Assembly (NCBI RefSeq): GCF_021545335.1
Contig: NZ_CP089312.1
Coordinates: forward strand, 3,472,001-3,536,000
Source: Streptomyces sp. GQFP
Lineage (GTDB): Bacteria; Actinomycetota; Actinomycetes; Streptomycetales; Streptomycetaceae
DNA length: 64,000 nt
Direction: 5' to 3'
The notes below the pieces were generated by a model. That model was not told where the DNA came from. It saw only the letters and a program-made list of their open reading frames with translations, and made no database searches. Shown in pieces: positions 25,016 to 33,415 of this stretch. The position numbers and the translations under genes are program-made. Position 1 is the first letter of the stretch; every line of letters begins with the position of its first letter.

Positions 25016-27415
25016 CTACAACTGGCTCAGGATCGACTGATCCGTGATCCTCGCATCGTCCGCCAGCATCATCGCCTTGCTCAGAATCACCGCCAGCATC
25101 CGGTCCCCCTCGAAGGGGAGGTAACCGTGTTGGTGAGGCTCGGGGTTGCTCTTCGGGACAATGCACAGGTACCGGTCGCCCGGAGACATCAGGATGTTGC
25201 CCGAGCCCAAGTGGATTCTGTACGTGTGGCGTTCGCCCCGTACGTGCAGGAAGCGGCCCTCCAGGGTGCAGCGGTCGGCTATCGCCAGGCGGGGTATCAG
25301 GCGTTCCAGGAGAGTTCGTCTGGTCTGGGCGCTCTGGGACAGGTCGCCGAAGCCGTACGACGTCCAGTACTCGCGGAAGCGGCCGTCGGGGCCGCCGTCC
25401 TGCCAGGTCGGGTCGTTGCCGATGCTGGACACGCCCACGAACAGGTCGATGTCGCGCAGGACTTCGGAGAGGACCAGGGGTGGGATCGAGGTGAGGGGGA
25501 GGGGGTCCGCGGGGGCGCCGAGCGGGTAGAAGCGGACCTGGTCGGTGCGCAGGCGGAGGTAGGTGCCCGACTCCGTGGTGTCCACGTCGTACTCCTCGCC
25601 GTCGCCCGCGATCCAGTACTCGGCTCGCAGGCCCCACTCGGGGAGTTCGCGGATCGCCGGTGGAGCATCGTCGTCGAAGCACAGGCGGAGTTTGTGGCGC
25701 CAGCCCCTGATCGCCGCGAGGGAGTTGAACTGGTGCTGGCGTACGACGTGGGCCGCGAAGCGGTTGGAGTAGGTCGATGTCGTGCGTTCCGCGTCCGTGA
25801 GGAGGTACAGCTCTCTGTGGGCCTGTTTGAAGGGCTGGGTGATCTCGTGGCGCTCCAGCCAGTCCCGCCAGGCCATGATCTCGGCCGGTTCCCTGTCCAC
25901 CGGGTGCCAGAGGGTCACCTCCGTGCCCGTCGTCACCGGGGTGTCCGTGAGGGTGCGCAGCTCGCCCTCGGCGAAGCCGGTCGGGGTGCCGTCCACCGTC
26001 CAGAGGAGTCGGCGGGCCAGGGTGCCCACCAGGGGGTGATCGAGGTAGCGCTCTCGCCAGGTCTCGTACGACCACGTGCGGCGGGCCAGGAACTGGCGGT
26101 CCAGGCGCTCGCGCTGGGCCGTCAGCATCTTGTCGATGTCCTTGGCCGCCGCCTTCAGCTCCTTGAGGTCGTCCGCGTGGTCCCTCCGGACCGACGCCGG
26201 TACGGTCTTCGTCGGCTTGCCTGCCGCGTTTTTCCAGGTCAGGTGGGTTCTTGTGCCTTCCGTCGTCAGCTCTGCCGTTGCTTCGCCCAGGTGGTGGGTC
26301 GAGCGGCCCACCTCCGTCAGGCCGTAGGCCGGGACCGCCAGTTCCTCGATCTCCTCGCGGCTCAGGCCCAGTGCGGTGGCCCGGGTCCGCAGGGCCGTGT
26401 CGAGGAGCTTCGCCGTGTTCTTGTGCGTCATGCGGGTGGACAGGCGTGCGAGTTGGGCGAGGGCCTCGTCGCCGTCGATACGGGAGAGGGCGACCACTCC
26501 CGCGTTGGCGACCTTCGGGTTGCGCGGGCCGATGCCCGCGACCCTTCTGAGGGAGGTCTCGACGAGGGTGCCGAGCGCGCGGGCCGTGTCCGGGTGTGGG
26601 GGCAGGAGCGAGAGCAGCCAGGCCAGGCCTCGGAGCGCGTTCGCGTTGTAAGGGTCGAGGGCGCTGTTGATATCCGGGTCGTGCGGGCCGCACTCCAGCG
26701 GGAACGTGCGGGGACGGCCGACCAGCGTGAGCCAGCGGAGTGCCGTCACGCGTACCTGGTCTGCTCCGAGCGTGTCGGCGAGGGTGCGGGCCCTCTTGTC
26801 CCACGTGGCCGTGGGTCGGGAGGCGGTGGCGGTGGTGAGGTGGGCGAGCAGGGCTTCCCAGCCGGGGCCGGTGGCGTCCGCCATGGCACGCTCCGCCCAT
26901 TCCTCGCCCACGTTGAGTACGGGCCGGTCGGTGCCCTCGGGTGCGGGGTGGGGCTCGTAGCCGGTGAGGCCGGAGCGGCGGAAGAACGCGACGACGGCGG
27001 GCGCGAGCACCCTGCCCCTGGTGATCTCGGCTTTGGCGAGGAGGTCGAGCCGGGCTCCGTACCAGTAGTAGTGGTTCACCCTGCCCAAGTAGGCCAGTTC
27101 CTCGAAGCGCTCGGCGGCGAGCGGATCGTCGGCGAAGTCCCCGGAGAGGGCACTGACCAGGGTCAGCTTGTCCGTCCGGTGGTCGGGGTCCTGTCCGCGC
27201 TCATGGAAGCCCTCGACCAGCACGTCGACGAGACGGCGCCGCTCCACCGGACCCAGCCTGGTCAGCACGTCGAGGACCGCGTCCCATGCCTCCTCCCAGT
27301 AGCCGTCGCGGGCGCTGATGGCGCTCAGGGCGGCCTTCGCCGTCAGCTCCATGTCGCCCTCGGCGATCCGGCGGCGCACTTCTCCTGCCAATCCGTAAAG
27401 GCGCATGACCGTCAC
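25016..27415 (-). CDS. DUF4132-domain protein (MolR/YehI-like)
   Basis: 799 residues, soluble. The N-terminal 430 residues are helical and repeat-like (HEAT-type feel: LRGLAWLLSLLPPHPDTARA, KVANAGVVALSRIDGDEALA, LARLSTRMTHKNTAKLLDTA). The DUF4132 domain follows from about 430 (DHADDLKELKAAAKDIDKML, then ERYLDHPLVGTLARRLLWTV, IMAWRDWLERHEITQPFKQA). A conserved C-terminal part ends with RYLCIVPKSNPEPHQHGYLP. E. coli MolR and YehI share this domain; their biochemical function is unresolved. The GTG start overlaps the stop of the upstream 130-residue gene (GTGA), implying a stoichiometric partnership. No WGR domain is present. Confidence 0.85.
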   Translation of the reverse strand: MTVMRLYGLAGEVRRRIAEGDMELTAKAALSAISARDGYWEEAWDAVLDVLTRLGPVERRRLVDVLVEGFHERGQDPDHRTDKLTLVSALSGDFADDPLAAERFEELAYLGRVNHYYWYGARLDLLAKAEITRGRVLAPAVVAFFRRSGLTGYEPHPAPEGTDRPVLNVGEEWAERAMADATGPGWEALLAHLTTATASRPTATWDKRARTLADTLGADQVRVTALRWLTLVGRPRTFPLECGPHDPDINSALDPYNANALRGLAWLLSLLPPHPDTARALGTLVETSLRRVAGIGPRNPKVANAGVVALSRIDGDEALAQLARLSTRMTHKNTAKLLDTALRTRATALGLSREEIEELAVPAYGLTEVGRSTHHLGEATAELTTEGTRTHLTWKNAAGKPTKTVPASVRRDHADDLKELKAAAKDIDKMLTAQRERLDRQFLARRTWSYETWRERYLDHPLVGTLARRLLWTVDGTPTGFAEGELRTLTDTPVTTGTEVTLWHPVDREPAEIMAWRDWLERHEITQPFKQAHRELYLLTDAERTTSTYSNRFAAHVVRQHQFNSLAAIRGWRHKLRLCFDDDAPPAIRELPEWGLRAEYWIAGDGEEYDVDTTESGTYLRLRTDQVRFYPLGAPADPLPLTSIPPLVLSEVLRDIDLFVGVSSIGNDPTWQDGGPDGRFREYWTSYGFGDLSQSAQTRRTLLERLIPRLAIADRCTLEGRFLHVRGERHTYRIHLGSGNILMSPGDRYLCIVPKSNPEPHQHGYLPFEGDRMLAVILSKAMMLADDARITDQSILSQL

Positions 27416-27804
27416 CCACCCACCAGCGGAACCAGCTTCAGAAACGTGACCTCCGTGCCGAGCGTCAGCTCGATCTCCTCGTCGAGGTCGGTCACCTGGC
27501 GCTCCCCCACCAGCACCAGGAAGCCGTTGCCCGCGAACGCGCGGAGTGCCAGCTCGGTCTGGGCCTCGGGGTCTATCCGGCGAGGTGTGCGCAGCGCGTA
27601 GCCGTTGAGCACGCGCTCCGCGTGTTCCGGCTGCACCAGGCCCTGGAACACCTCCGGCGTACGCGCGTTGTACTCCGCGGCCTCCTGGAACACCCGCCGC
27701 CGGATCAGCTCACGCAGCGCGAGCCGTTCCTCGGCGATCTCCAGCCCCCAGCCCTCGGCCCGGGCCCCGCTTGTCGTCTCGTCGACGAACGTCACCATTC
27801 CCAT
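27412..27804 (-). CDS. small beta-grasp-like protein ending in Gly-Gly, coupled to DUF4132 gene
   Basis: 130 residues from ATG 27804 (a second ATG at 27798 is possible). The pattern reads as a beta-grasp/ubiquitin-like fold: a first strand MVTFVDET, a second strand GWGLEIAEE, a helix LALRELIRRRVFQEAAEYN, an inserted helical segment (50-92), then FLVLVGERQVTDLDEEIEL and a final strand TEVTFLKLVPLVGG. The last two residues are Gly129-Gly130, as in MoaD, ThiS and processed ubiquitin. The C-terminal half echoes ubiquitin's layout and MoaD's ending (EVAFFPPV-x-GG). The stop overlaps the DUF4132 start. No Shine-Dalgarno is evident. Assignment to the beta-grasp fold is by eye only. Confidence 0.6.
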   Translation of the reverse strand: MGMVTFVDETTSGARAEGWGLEIAEERLALRELIRRRVFQEAAEYNARTPEVFQGLVQPEHAERVLNGYALRTPRRIDPEAQTELALRAFAGNGFLVLVGERQVTDLDEEIELTLGTEVTFLKLVPLVGG

Positions 27805-27890
27805 GCCGACGACAGTACGAGGCACCACTGACAATCACCGGCGCGTCGGAGATGCCCGATTTCGACCGACCATCCCCTTACCCTGACGCC

Positions 27891-28298
27891 ATGTCAGATG
27901 ACGAGTCGTACGAACTGCTCGGTTTCGACAACGTGCTGCTGCCCGTCGGTGACCTCGCCGAGGCGGTCGCCTTCTACGAGCGTGCCGGGTTCGGCATCAC
28001 CGCCCGGCTCGACGAGGCCGGGATCGCCGTACTGAGGGTCGGCCCCGAGACCCCGGGCCTGTTGCTGCGCGTCGAGGAGGCGCTCGGCCACCGGCCGCCC
28101 CCGTGGGCCTCGCCCCGGATCTGGCTGGAGGTGCCGGACGCGAAGGCGGCGGCCCGTGCCATGGCCTCGGCCGGCATCACCCCGCTCGACGCGCCGCTCT
28201 CCGTCGCCACCGGGTGGACCGTCGAGATCGCCGACCCCTGGGGCAACGTCATCGGCTTCACGGACTACCGGAAGCGGCCGGAGCTCGGGCGGTCATGA
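27891..28298 (+). CDS. VOC-superfamily (glyoxalase/bleomycin-resistance-like) protein
   Basis: 135 residues with two beta-alpha-beta-beta-beta halves. NVLLPVGDLAEAVAFYERAG and FGITARLDEAGIAVLRVG form the first; IWLEVPDAKAAARAMASAGI and VEIADPWGNVIGFTDYRKRP form the second. The Glu before IADPWGN is a normal metal-ligand position, while the usual first-half His is replaced (DNVLL rather than xHVxL). Activity could be isomerase, dioxygenase or drug binding; not assignable. It overlaps the 3' end of the convergent Uma2 gene by 6 bp. Confidence 0.85.
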   Translation: MSDDESYELLGFDNVLLPVGDLAEAVAFYERAGFGITARLDEAGIAVLRVGPETPGLLLRVEEALGHRPPPWASPRIWLEVPDAKAAARAMASAGITPLDAPLSVATGWTVEIADPWGNVIGFTDYRKRPELGRS

Positions 28299-28919
28299 CC
28301 CCGGTCGGCGATTGATCGCCGTCAGGTCGACGTCGATCTCGAAGGGCACGGTCACCTTCAGGCGGTCGTGGAAGATGCCGGTGAGTGCGTAGGCCTTGGT
28401 GGCCGGGTCGAGTTCGTAGACGTAGACGACCGGGAGCCCCTGGTCGCCGTCCTGCTCGACCCGCCAGAAGTGCGGCACCCCGGCTGCCGCGTACTTGCGG
28501 GGCTTGACCTCGCGGTCGCGTTCCAAGGTGTCGGCGGCAACGACCTCGACGGCCAGGAGGATGTCCGTCGCCTCGTACCAGGTCTGGTCCGGGCCGGTGT
28601 TCGCCGTCTCCGGGAAGACCATGACATCCGGTTCGGGACGGTTCCTGGTGTCCAGCTTGACGGTCATCCGGGACAGGACATCAAGGTTGTCCGGGGCCTG
28701 CCCCCAAAGAGCACGCTCCAGCAGACGCAGCGCGCGGGAATGGAACCGTGTCTGCGGGCTGACGAAGACGAGGCTCCCGTCGAGCAGTTCCGTGTGCGAC
28801 GGGAGACCGGGGATGCGGTCGAGGTCGTCGGCGGTCCAGCCTCCCGGGGGCGGGATCGGCCAGCGGTACGGCGGTTCGGCGTCGAACCACTCCTCTCGCT
28901 CTTCGTGCGCGGCGCTCAC
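28293..28919 (-). CDS. Uma2-family (DUF820) putative endonuclease
   Basis: 208 residues; GTG at 28919 lies five bases after GGAGG. Core motifs: HTELLDGSLVFVSPQTRFHS, PEPDVMVFPE (catalytic Asp), LAVEVVAADTLERDREVKPR (Glu and Lys) and KYAAAGVPHFWRVE. Third Uma2 member in the window and the most divergent of the three. It is divergent from the membrane protein operon at 29094, so the palindromes at 28989-29048 may control both. Confidence 0.87.
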   Translation of the reverse strand: MSAAHEEREEWFDAEPPYRWPIPPPGGWTADDLDRIPGLPSHTELLDGSLVFVSPQTRFHSRALRLLERALWGQAPDNLDVLSRMTVKLDTRNRPEPDVMVFPETANTGPDQTWYEATDILLAVEVVAADTLERDREVKPRKYAAAGVPHFWRVEQDGDQGLPVVYVYELDPATKAYALTGIFHDRLKVTVPFEIDVDLTAINRRPGS

Positions 28920-28988
28920 GGCTGCCTCCCCCTCCAAGACCGAGTCCCGTCCTCGACTCAACGCGACCAGCTCAACCCCAGTTACGAC

Positions 28989-29048
28989 TTGAACGTGTTC
29001 AAAAACAGGTCTACAGTCTTCCCCGTAAGCGCTTTTGAACGCGTTCAA
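28989..29048. promoter_or_regulatory. pair of TTGAACGnGTTCAA operator palindromes
   Basis: TTGAACGTGTTCAA at 28989-29002 and TTGAACGCGTTCAA at 29035-29048 are both perfect 14-bp palindromic sites, centres 46 bp apart. They flank a TACAGT-type -10 candidate (29013-29018) upstream of the membrane protein, DCC and TetR genes. They are probable binding sites of the TetR protein encoded at 30054-30797. Confidence 0.75.
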
Positions 29049-29093
29049 GTCGTTCAGATGGTGCAAGGCACACGGGGACAAGGACGAAGAGAC

Positions 29094-29501
29094 ATGGACC
29101 TCACAGTCGTCGCATACGTCATCTATCTGCTGGTCAGCGTCGCGCTGACCGTCTGGGTCGCGCGGACTCTCAGTAGCAACGGGCGGATCTTTCTCGCCGA
29201 TGTGCTGCGGGGGAACGAGAAGCTCGCCGATGCCGTCAACCATCTGCTCGTGGTCGGGTTCTATCTCGTCAACCTCGGGTTCGTCGCCCTCTATCTGAGC
29301 GGTGACGGGGACATCGGCAGCACCCGGGAGGTCTTCGAGGCCCTCTCCACCAAGCTCGGGGTCGTGCTGCTCGTCCTCGGTGTCATGCACCTCGCCAACG
29401 TGTTCGTGCTCAGCAAGATCCGGCGGCGGGGTGTCATGGAGCGGGAGCAGGTGCCGCCCGTCGCGCCGCAGGGGTGGGTCGCTCCCACCGCCGGGGCGTG
29501 A
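29094..29501 (+). CDS. small integral membrane protein
   Basis: 135 residues with three to four transmembrane helices: VVAYVIYLLVSVALTVWVAR, LLVVGFYLVNLGFVALYLSG and LGVVLLVLGVMHLANVFVLS, then a short cytoplasmic tail. ATG at 29094 follows AAGGA. First gene of a probable three-gene operon with the DCC-type protein and TetR regulator, preceded by two operator palindromes. Family not known to me by name; similar proteins occur widely in Streptomyces. Confidence 0.8.
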   Translation: MDLTVVAYVIYLLVSVALTVWVARTLSSNGRIFLADVLRGNEKLADAVNHLLVVGFYLVNLGFVALYLSGDGDIGSTREVFEALSTKLGVVLLVLGVMHLANVFVLSKIRRRGVMEREQVPPVAPQGWVAPTAGA

Positions 29502-29506
29502 GCAGG

Positions 29507-30043
29507 ATGAGCCAACTGGACGCGGTGGGGTCGGGCGACACCACCGCCCGCGCGGACCGGCACGCCACGGGGGGCGTGCCGGTCCGCCGGCTCACCGTCC
29601 TGTACGACGCCGACTGCGAGCTGTGCGCCTTCGTGCGGGAGTGGCTCACGCGGCAGTCTCAGCTCGTGCCGTTGGTGCTGGTTCCTGCCGGGTCCGAGCG
29701 GGCTCGGGGGCTCTTCCCGACCCTCGATCACTCCGCCACCCTCGCCGACATCACCGTCGTCGGGGACGGAGGGCAGGTCTACCGGGGTGCCGGTGCCTGG
29801 GTTGTCGTCCTTTGGGCGCTGCGCGAGCATCGGCCGCTCGCCCATCGGCTCAGTACCCCGGCCGGGGCCCGGGTCGCCAAGGCCGCCGCCCTGGCCGCCG
29901 CCAAGTGGCGCGGGGCGAAGAAGGACAACCACAGGGGTGGTCGGCGGGGGTACCAGCGGCCCGACGGATGGTCGTACGATCCCAGCCTCGGGTGGATCCA
30001 CAGCCCGCCCGGCTGTGACAGCGGCGCCTGCTCCACTGGTTAG
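29507..30043 (+). CDS. DCC-family (DUF393) thiol-disulfide oxidoreductase-like protein
   Basis: 178 residues. The DUF393 signature is present: TVLYDADCELCAFVREWL with the DxxCxxC-like motif, and the domain continues through ADITVVGDGGQVYRGAGAWV. The C-terminal 60 residues are an unusual basic Trp/Tyr-rich tail (RGGRRGYQRPDGWSYDPSLG) ending CDSGACSTG. It starts 5 bp after the membrane protein stop. The redox substrate is unknown. Confidence 0.85.
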   Translation: MSQLDAVGSGDTTARADRHATGGVPVRRLTVLYDADCELCAFVREWLTRQSQLVPLVLVPAGSERARGLFPTLDHSATLADITVVGDGGQVYRGAGAWVVVLWALREHRPLAHRLSTPAGARVAKAAALAAAKWRGAKKDNHRGGRRGYQRPDGWSYDPSLGWIHSPPGCDSGACSTG

Positions 30044-30053
30044 GCTCCTTTCC

Positions 30054-30797
30054 GTGCCAGCAGCAGCCAAAGACAGTCCCAGCCCCAGCCCCAAGAGCGA
30101 GCAGACCCGTGCGCTCATCCTGGAGACGGCCATGCGGCTGTTCAAGGAGCGCGGGTACGACAAGACGACCATGCGGGCCATCGCTCAGGAGGCCGGGGTT
30201 TCCGTCGGCAACGCCTACTACTACTTCGCCGGCAAGGAGCACCTGATCCAGGGCTTCTACGACCAGCTGGCCCTTGAGTACCAGGTGGCCGCTCGGCAAG
30301 TCCTGGACAGGGAGACCGAGTTGGAGGCCCGGCTCGCCGGGGTGCACCGGGCCTGGCTCGATGTCGCCGCTCCCTACCACGAGTTCGCCGTGCAGTTCTT
30401 CAAGACCGCCGCCGATCCGAACAGCCCTCTCAGCCCGTTCTCCGCCGAGTCGGAGCACGCGCGCGTGCAGGCCATCGAGGTGCACAGGGAGGTGCTCGCC
30501 GGGTCCAAGGCCAAGGTGCCGGAGGAACTCAAGGACGTACTGCCCGAGTTGATGTGGCTGTCCCAGATGGGGTTGGTCATGTACTGGATCTACGACCGTA
30601 CGGAGGGGCGTGAGCGCACCTACCGGCTCGCCGGGCGCGGTGCCCGGCTCACCGCGCGCGGGGTGACCCTGGCCCGGTTCCGGGTGCTGCGTCCGCTCGT
30701 CCGCGAAGTCCACGACCTGTTCAGCGACTTCCTGCCCGGCATGACCAACGCCCTTCCCGAGGAGGGTGGGAAGGGCGCTTCGGCCACCGAGAAGTGA
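30054..30797 (+). CDS. TetR-family transcriptional regulator
   Basis: 247 residues; GTG at 30054. The N-terminal HTH reads TRALILETAMRLFKERGYDK, then TTMRAIAQEAGVSVGNAYYY and FAGKEHLIQGFYDQL. The helical C-terminal domain includes FAVQFFKTAADPNSPLSPFS and LPELMWLSQMGLVMYWIYDR. It starts 10 bp after the DCC gene and is probably autoregulated through the 28989-29048 palindromes. It is convergent with the MMPL exporter (6-bp gap). Confidence 0.9.
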   Translation: MPAAAKDSPSPSPKSEQTRALILETAMRLFKERGYDKTTMRAIAQEAGVSVGNAYYYFAGKEHLIQGFYDQLALEYQVAARQVLDRETELEARLAGVHRAWLDVAAPYHEFAVQFFKTAADPNSPLSPFSAESEHARVQAIEVHREVLAGSKAKVPEELKDVLPELMWLSQMGLVMYWIYDRTEGRERTYRLAGRGARLTARGVTLARFRVLRPLVREVHDLFSDFLPGMTNALPEEGGKGASATEK

Positions 30798-30803
30798 GTC
30801 GGT

Positions 30804-33269
30804 TCAGTTCACCGTGTCCATCTCGTCCTCCGACGCCTCCGATGCCTCCCTCAGTTCCACGTCGTACGCCAGCGGACCGTCCTCCACCGTCACCTGCCGG
30901 GCCCGGGAGCCGTACGACGGTTCTGTCGCCGACAGCAGATACGCGCCCGGGGCGGGGACGGAGAGGATGTACGAGCCGTCCGCCAGGGACGTGACCCGGT
31001 CCAACTGGCGTCCGCCCTTGGTGAGGAGGCTCACCGCCGCGCCCTCGACCGGCGCGCCCTCCGCGTCACGGACGAAGCCGTGGACCACCGAGGCACCGCC
31101 CGCCGGGCCGGCGGGTTCCCCGGTCTCCGGGGTGTCCTCCTTCGGCTCCACCGCCAGATGCGGCAGGCGCTTCTCCAGGCCCGCCGGCAGCCACCAGTTG
31201 GAGTTGCCGAGCAGATGCATCGCGGCCGGCACCAGGGCCGTACGGAGGATGAACGCGTCCAGCGCCACCGCCGCCGCGAGGCCGATGCCCGCCATCGCGC
31301 CCTCCATGTCGCCGCTCAGGACGAAGGCCGAGAACACGCAGATCATGATCAGGGCCGCGCAGTTGATGACCCTGCTTGTTTCGGCGAGGCCTACTCGGAC
31401 CGCCCTCGCGTTGTCCTTCGTATGCACCCATTCCTCGTGCATACGGCTCACCAGGAACACCTGGTAGTCCATCGAGAGGCCGAAAAGGAGGGACAGCATG
31501 ATTACCGGGAGGAACGCCGTGATCGGGCCCTCCTTTCCTATGCCCAGCAGCTCCGTGCCCCAGCCCCACTGGAAGATCGCGACCAGCACGCCGAACGAGG
31601 CCGCCGCCGCTATCAGGTTCATCAGTGCAGCTGTCAACGGGACTACCAGGGAGCGGAATGCCACCAGCAGGAGCAGGAAGCCGAGCGAGATGATCGCCGC
31701 CACGAAGTACGGGAGACGGTCTCCCGTCACCGCCGCGAAGTCCTTGAAGATCGCCGTGACTCCGCCTACGTGGGCCTCTGTTCCGGATGCCGGGATGACC
31801 TCGTCGCGCAAGCGGTCGATCAGTTGGTCCGTCTGTTCCGACTGGGGTGAGGTCGTCGGGACGACCTGGATCACCGTGATGCCCTGGGACGGCGGCGCCG
31901 CCGCTGCCTGCGCCACGCCCTCCGTCGTACGGATCGTCGAGACCAGCGCGTTCGCGTCGCCCTCCGCGACCACCACCTGGAGCGGGCCGTTGAAGCCTGG
32001 GCCGAAGCCCTCCGCCAGCAGGTCGTACGCCTGACGGGTGGTCGTCGACTCCTGGTGGTTGCCCTGGTCGGTCGCACCGAGGCGGATGGACAGGATGGGG
32101 AGGGCCAGGATCAGCATCGCCAGCAGAGCTACTGCCACCGTCGAGCGCGGGCGCCTTTCCACGTACGACGACCAGCGCGCCGCCAGTCCGCTCGCCTCGG
32201 CCGGTTCCGGGCCCGTCGCGGCCAGCTTGCGGCGCTGCCTGCGGCTGAGGACGCGCATGCCGAGCATACCGAGGAGGGCCGGGAGGAGGGTTGTGGCGGC
32301 AAGGACGCTCAGGACCACCGTGAGGGAGGTCGCGATGACCACGCCGTCCAGGAAGCGCATGTTCATCACGAGCATGCCGGCGAGCGCGATGCACACCGTG
32401 CCGCCCGCGAACAGCACAGCTCGGCCTGAGGTGTTGAGGGCCGTGACCGCCGACTCCTCGGGCTTCATGCCGCGCAGGATTCCTCGGCGGTGGCGCGTGA
32501 CTATGAACAGCGCGTAGTCGATGCCCACTCCCAGGCCGATCAACGAGCCGAGCAGCGGGGCTACTTCGGGGACGTCGGTGACATGGCTGAGGAGGGACGT
32601 CGCCATCAGGCCGGTGCCCAGGGCCGCGATCGCGACGACCAGCGGCAGCAGCATCGCGAAGAGCGAACCGAAGGCGAGGAACAGGACGACCGCCGCCGCC
32701 AGGATGCCGACCAACTCGGCGACGCCGGTGGGCGGTTCCTGGGTCCTGGTGATCGCCTGGCCGCCCAACTCGACCTGGAGTCCGTCGCGTTCGGCGGCCT
32801 GGGCCGTGTCGACGACGTCCTCGACGGTCTCCTTCGGCACCGAGTTCGCCTGCTCGGTGAAGGTGATCTGGGCGTAGGCGATCCGCCCGTTCTCGCTGAT
32901 CTGGGCGGCGCCGGTGCCGTCGGCGGCGTACGGGCTGGTGACCTCGCCGACGCCCGCCATCTTGCCGATCTCTTCGAGCTTCGGCTCGATCCGGGACCGT
33001 ACCGACTCGTCCTTCACCGAGCCCTCGTCGACCTTCCAGACGACCGTGTCGGTGTCACCCGCAGTCTGCGGGAAGGCCTTCTCCATCAGGTCGTACGCGC
33101 GGGTGGAGTCCGTGTTCGGGAGGGAGAAGGTGTTCGCGTAGTCCGTGCCCGCGGCGGAGCCCGCGAAGCCCAGTCCGAACACGGCCCCCACCCACAGCAA
33201 CAGGACCACCAGTCGGTGCCGATAGCACCACCGTGCCAATGCCGCCACGCTCAACAGCCCCTCACTCAT
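30804..33269 (-). CDS. MMPL/RND-family exporter with C-terminal carboxypeptidase-regulatory-like domain
   Basis: 821 residues. Two RND-like halves: the first helix WCYRHRLVVLLLWVGAVFGL, an extracytoplasmic loop with YANTFSLPNTDSTRAYDLME, a helix bundle with IGLGVGIDYALFIVTRHRRG, a second loop, and a second bundle with LLFGLSMDYQVFLVSRMHEE. The GxDY pairs are the proton-relay motifs of MMPL proteins. After the last helix (about residue 690) comes a soluble beta-sandwich tail, VHGFVRDAEGAPVEGAAVSL then DRVTSLADGSYILSVPAPGA, typical of carboxypeptidase-regulatory-like domains. This is an unusual addition. Substrates are probably lipids or hydrophobic metabolites. Confidence 0.9.
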   Translation of the reverse strand: MSEGLLSVAALARWCYRHRLVVLLLWVGAVFGLGFAGSAAGTDYANTFSLPNTDSTRAYDLMEKAFPQTAGDTDTVVWKVDEGSVKDESVRSRIEPKLEEIGKMAGVGEVTSPYAADGTGAAQISENGRIAYAQITFTEQANSVPKETVEDVVDTAQAAERDGLQVELGGQAITRTQEPPTGVAELVGILAAAVVLFLAFGSLFAMLLPLVVAIAALGTGLMATSLLSHVTDVPEVAPLLGSLIGLGVGIDYALFIVTRHRRGILRGMKPEESAVTALNTSGRAVLFAGGTVCIALAGMLVMNMRFLDGVVIATSLTVVLSVLAATTLLPALLGMLGMRVLSRRQRRKLAATGPEPAEASGLAARWSSYVERRPRSTVAVALLAMLILALPILSIRLGATDQGNHQESTTTRQAYDLLAEGFGPGFNGPLQVVVAEGDANALVSTIRTTEGVAQAAAAPPSQGITVIQVVPTTSPQSEQTDQLIDRLRDEVIPASGTEAHVGGVTAIFKDFAAVTGDRLPYFVAAIISLGFLLLLVAFRSLVVPLTAALMNLIAAAASFGVLVAIFQWGWGTELLGIGKEGPITAFLPVIMLSLLFGLSMDYQVFLVSRMHEEWVHTKDNARAVRVGLAETSRVINCAALIMICVFSAFVLSGDMEGAMAGIGLAAAVALDAFILRTALVPAAMHLLGNSNWWLPAGLEKRLPHLAVEPKEDTPETGEPAGPAGGASVVHGFVRDAEGAPVEGAAVSLLTKGGRQLDRVTSLADGSYILSVPAPGAYLLSATEPSYGSRARQVTVEDGPLAYDVELREASEASEDEMDTVN

Positions 33270-33415
33270 GAGTAGTTGATTCGGTTGGTCCCCCAGGTCC
33301 TGGCAACAGAATTGGGGGGCGGGGGCCGGTGGGGACACCGGCCGGCCATGACTCTCAAGGAACTCCAAAGCACGAACAGGGCCCTGCTGTCGGTGGGCCC
33401 GCCGATACTGGGGGC

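Noticed and set aside
24507..26900. A 797-codon minus-strand open frame
   Set aside because: It is an out-of-frame reading of the DUF4132 gene, with Pro/Arg/Gly composition and no start context.
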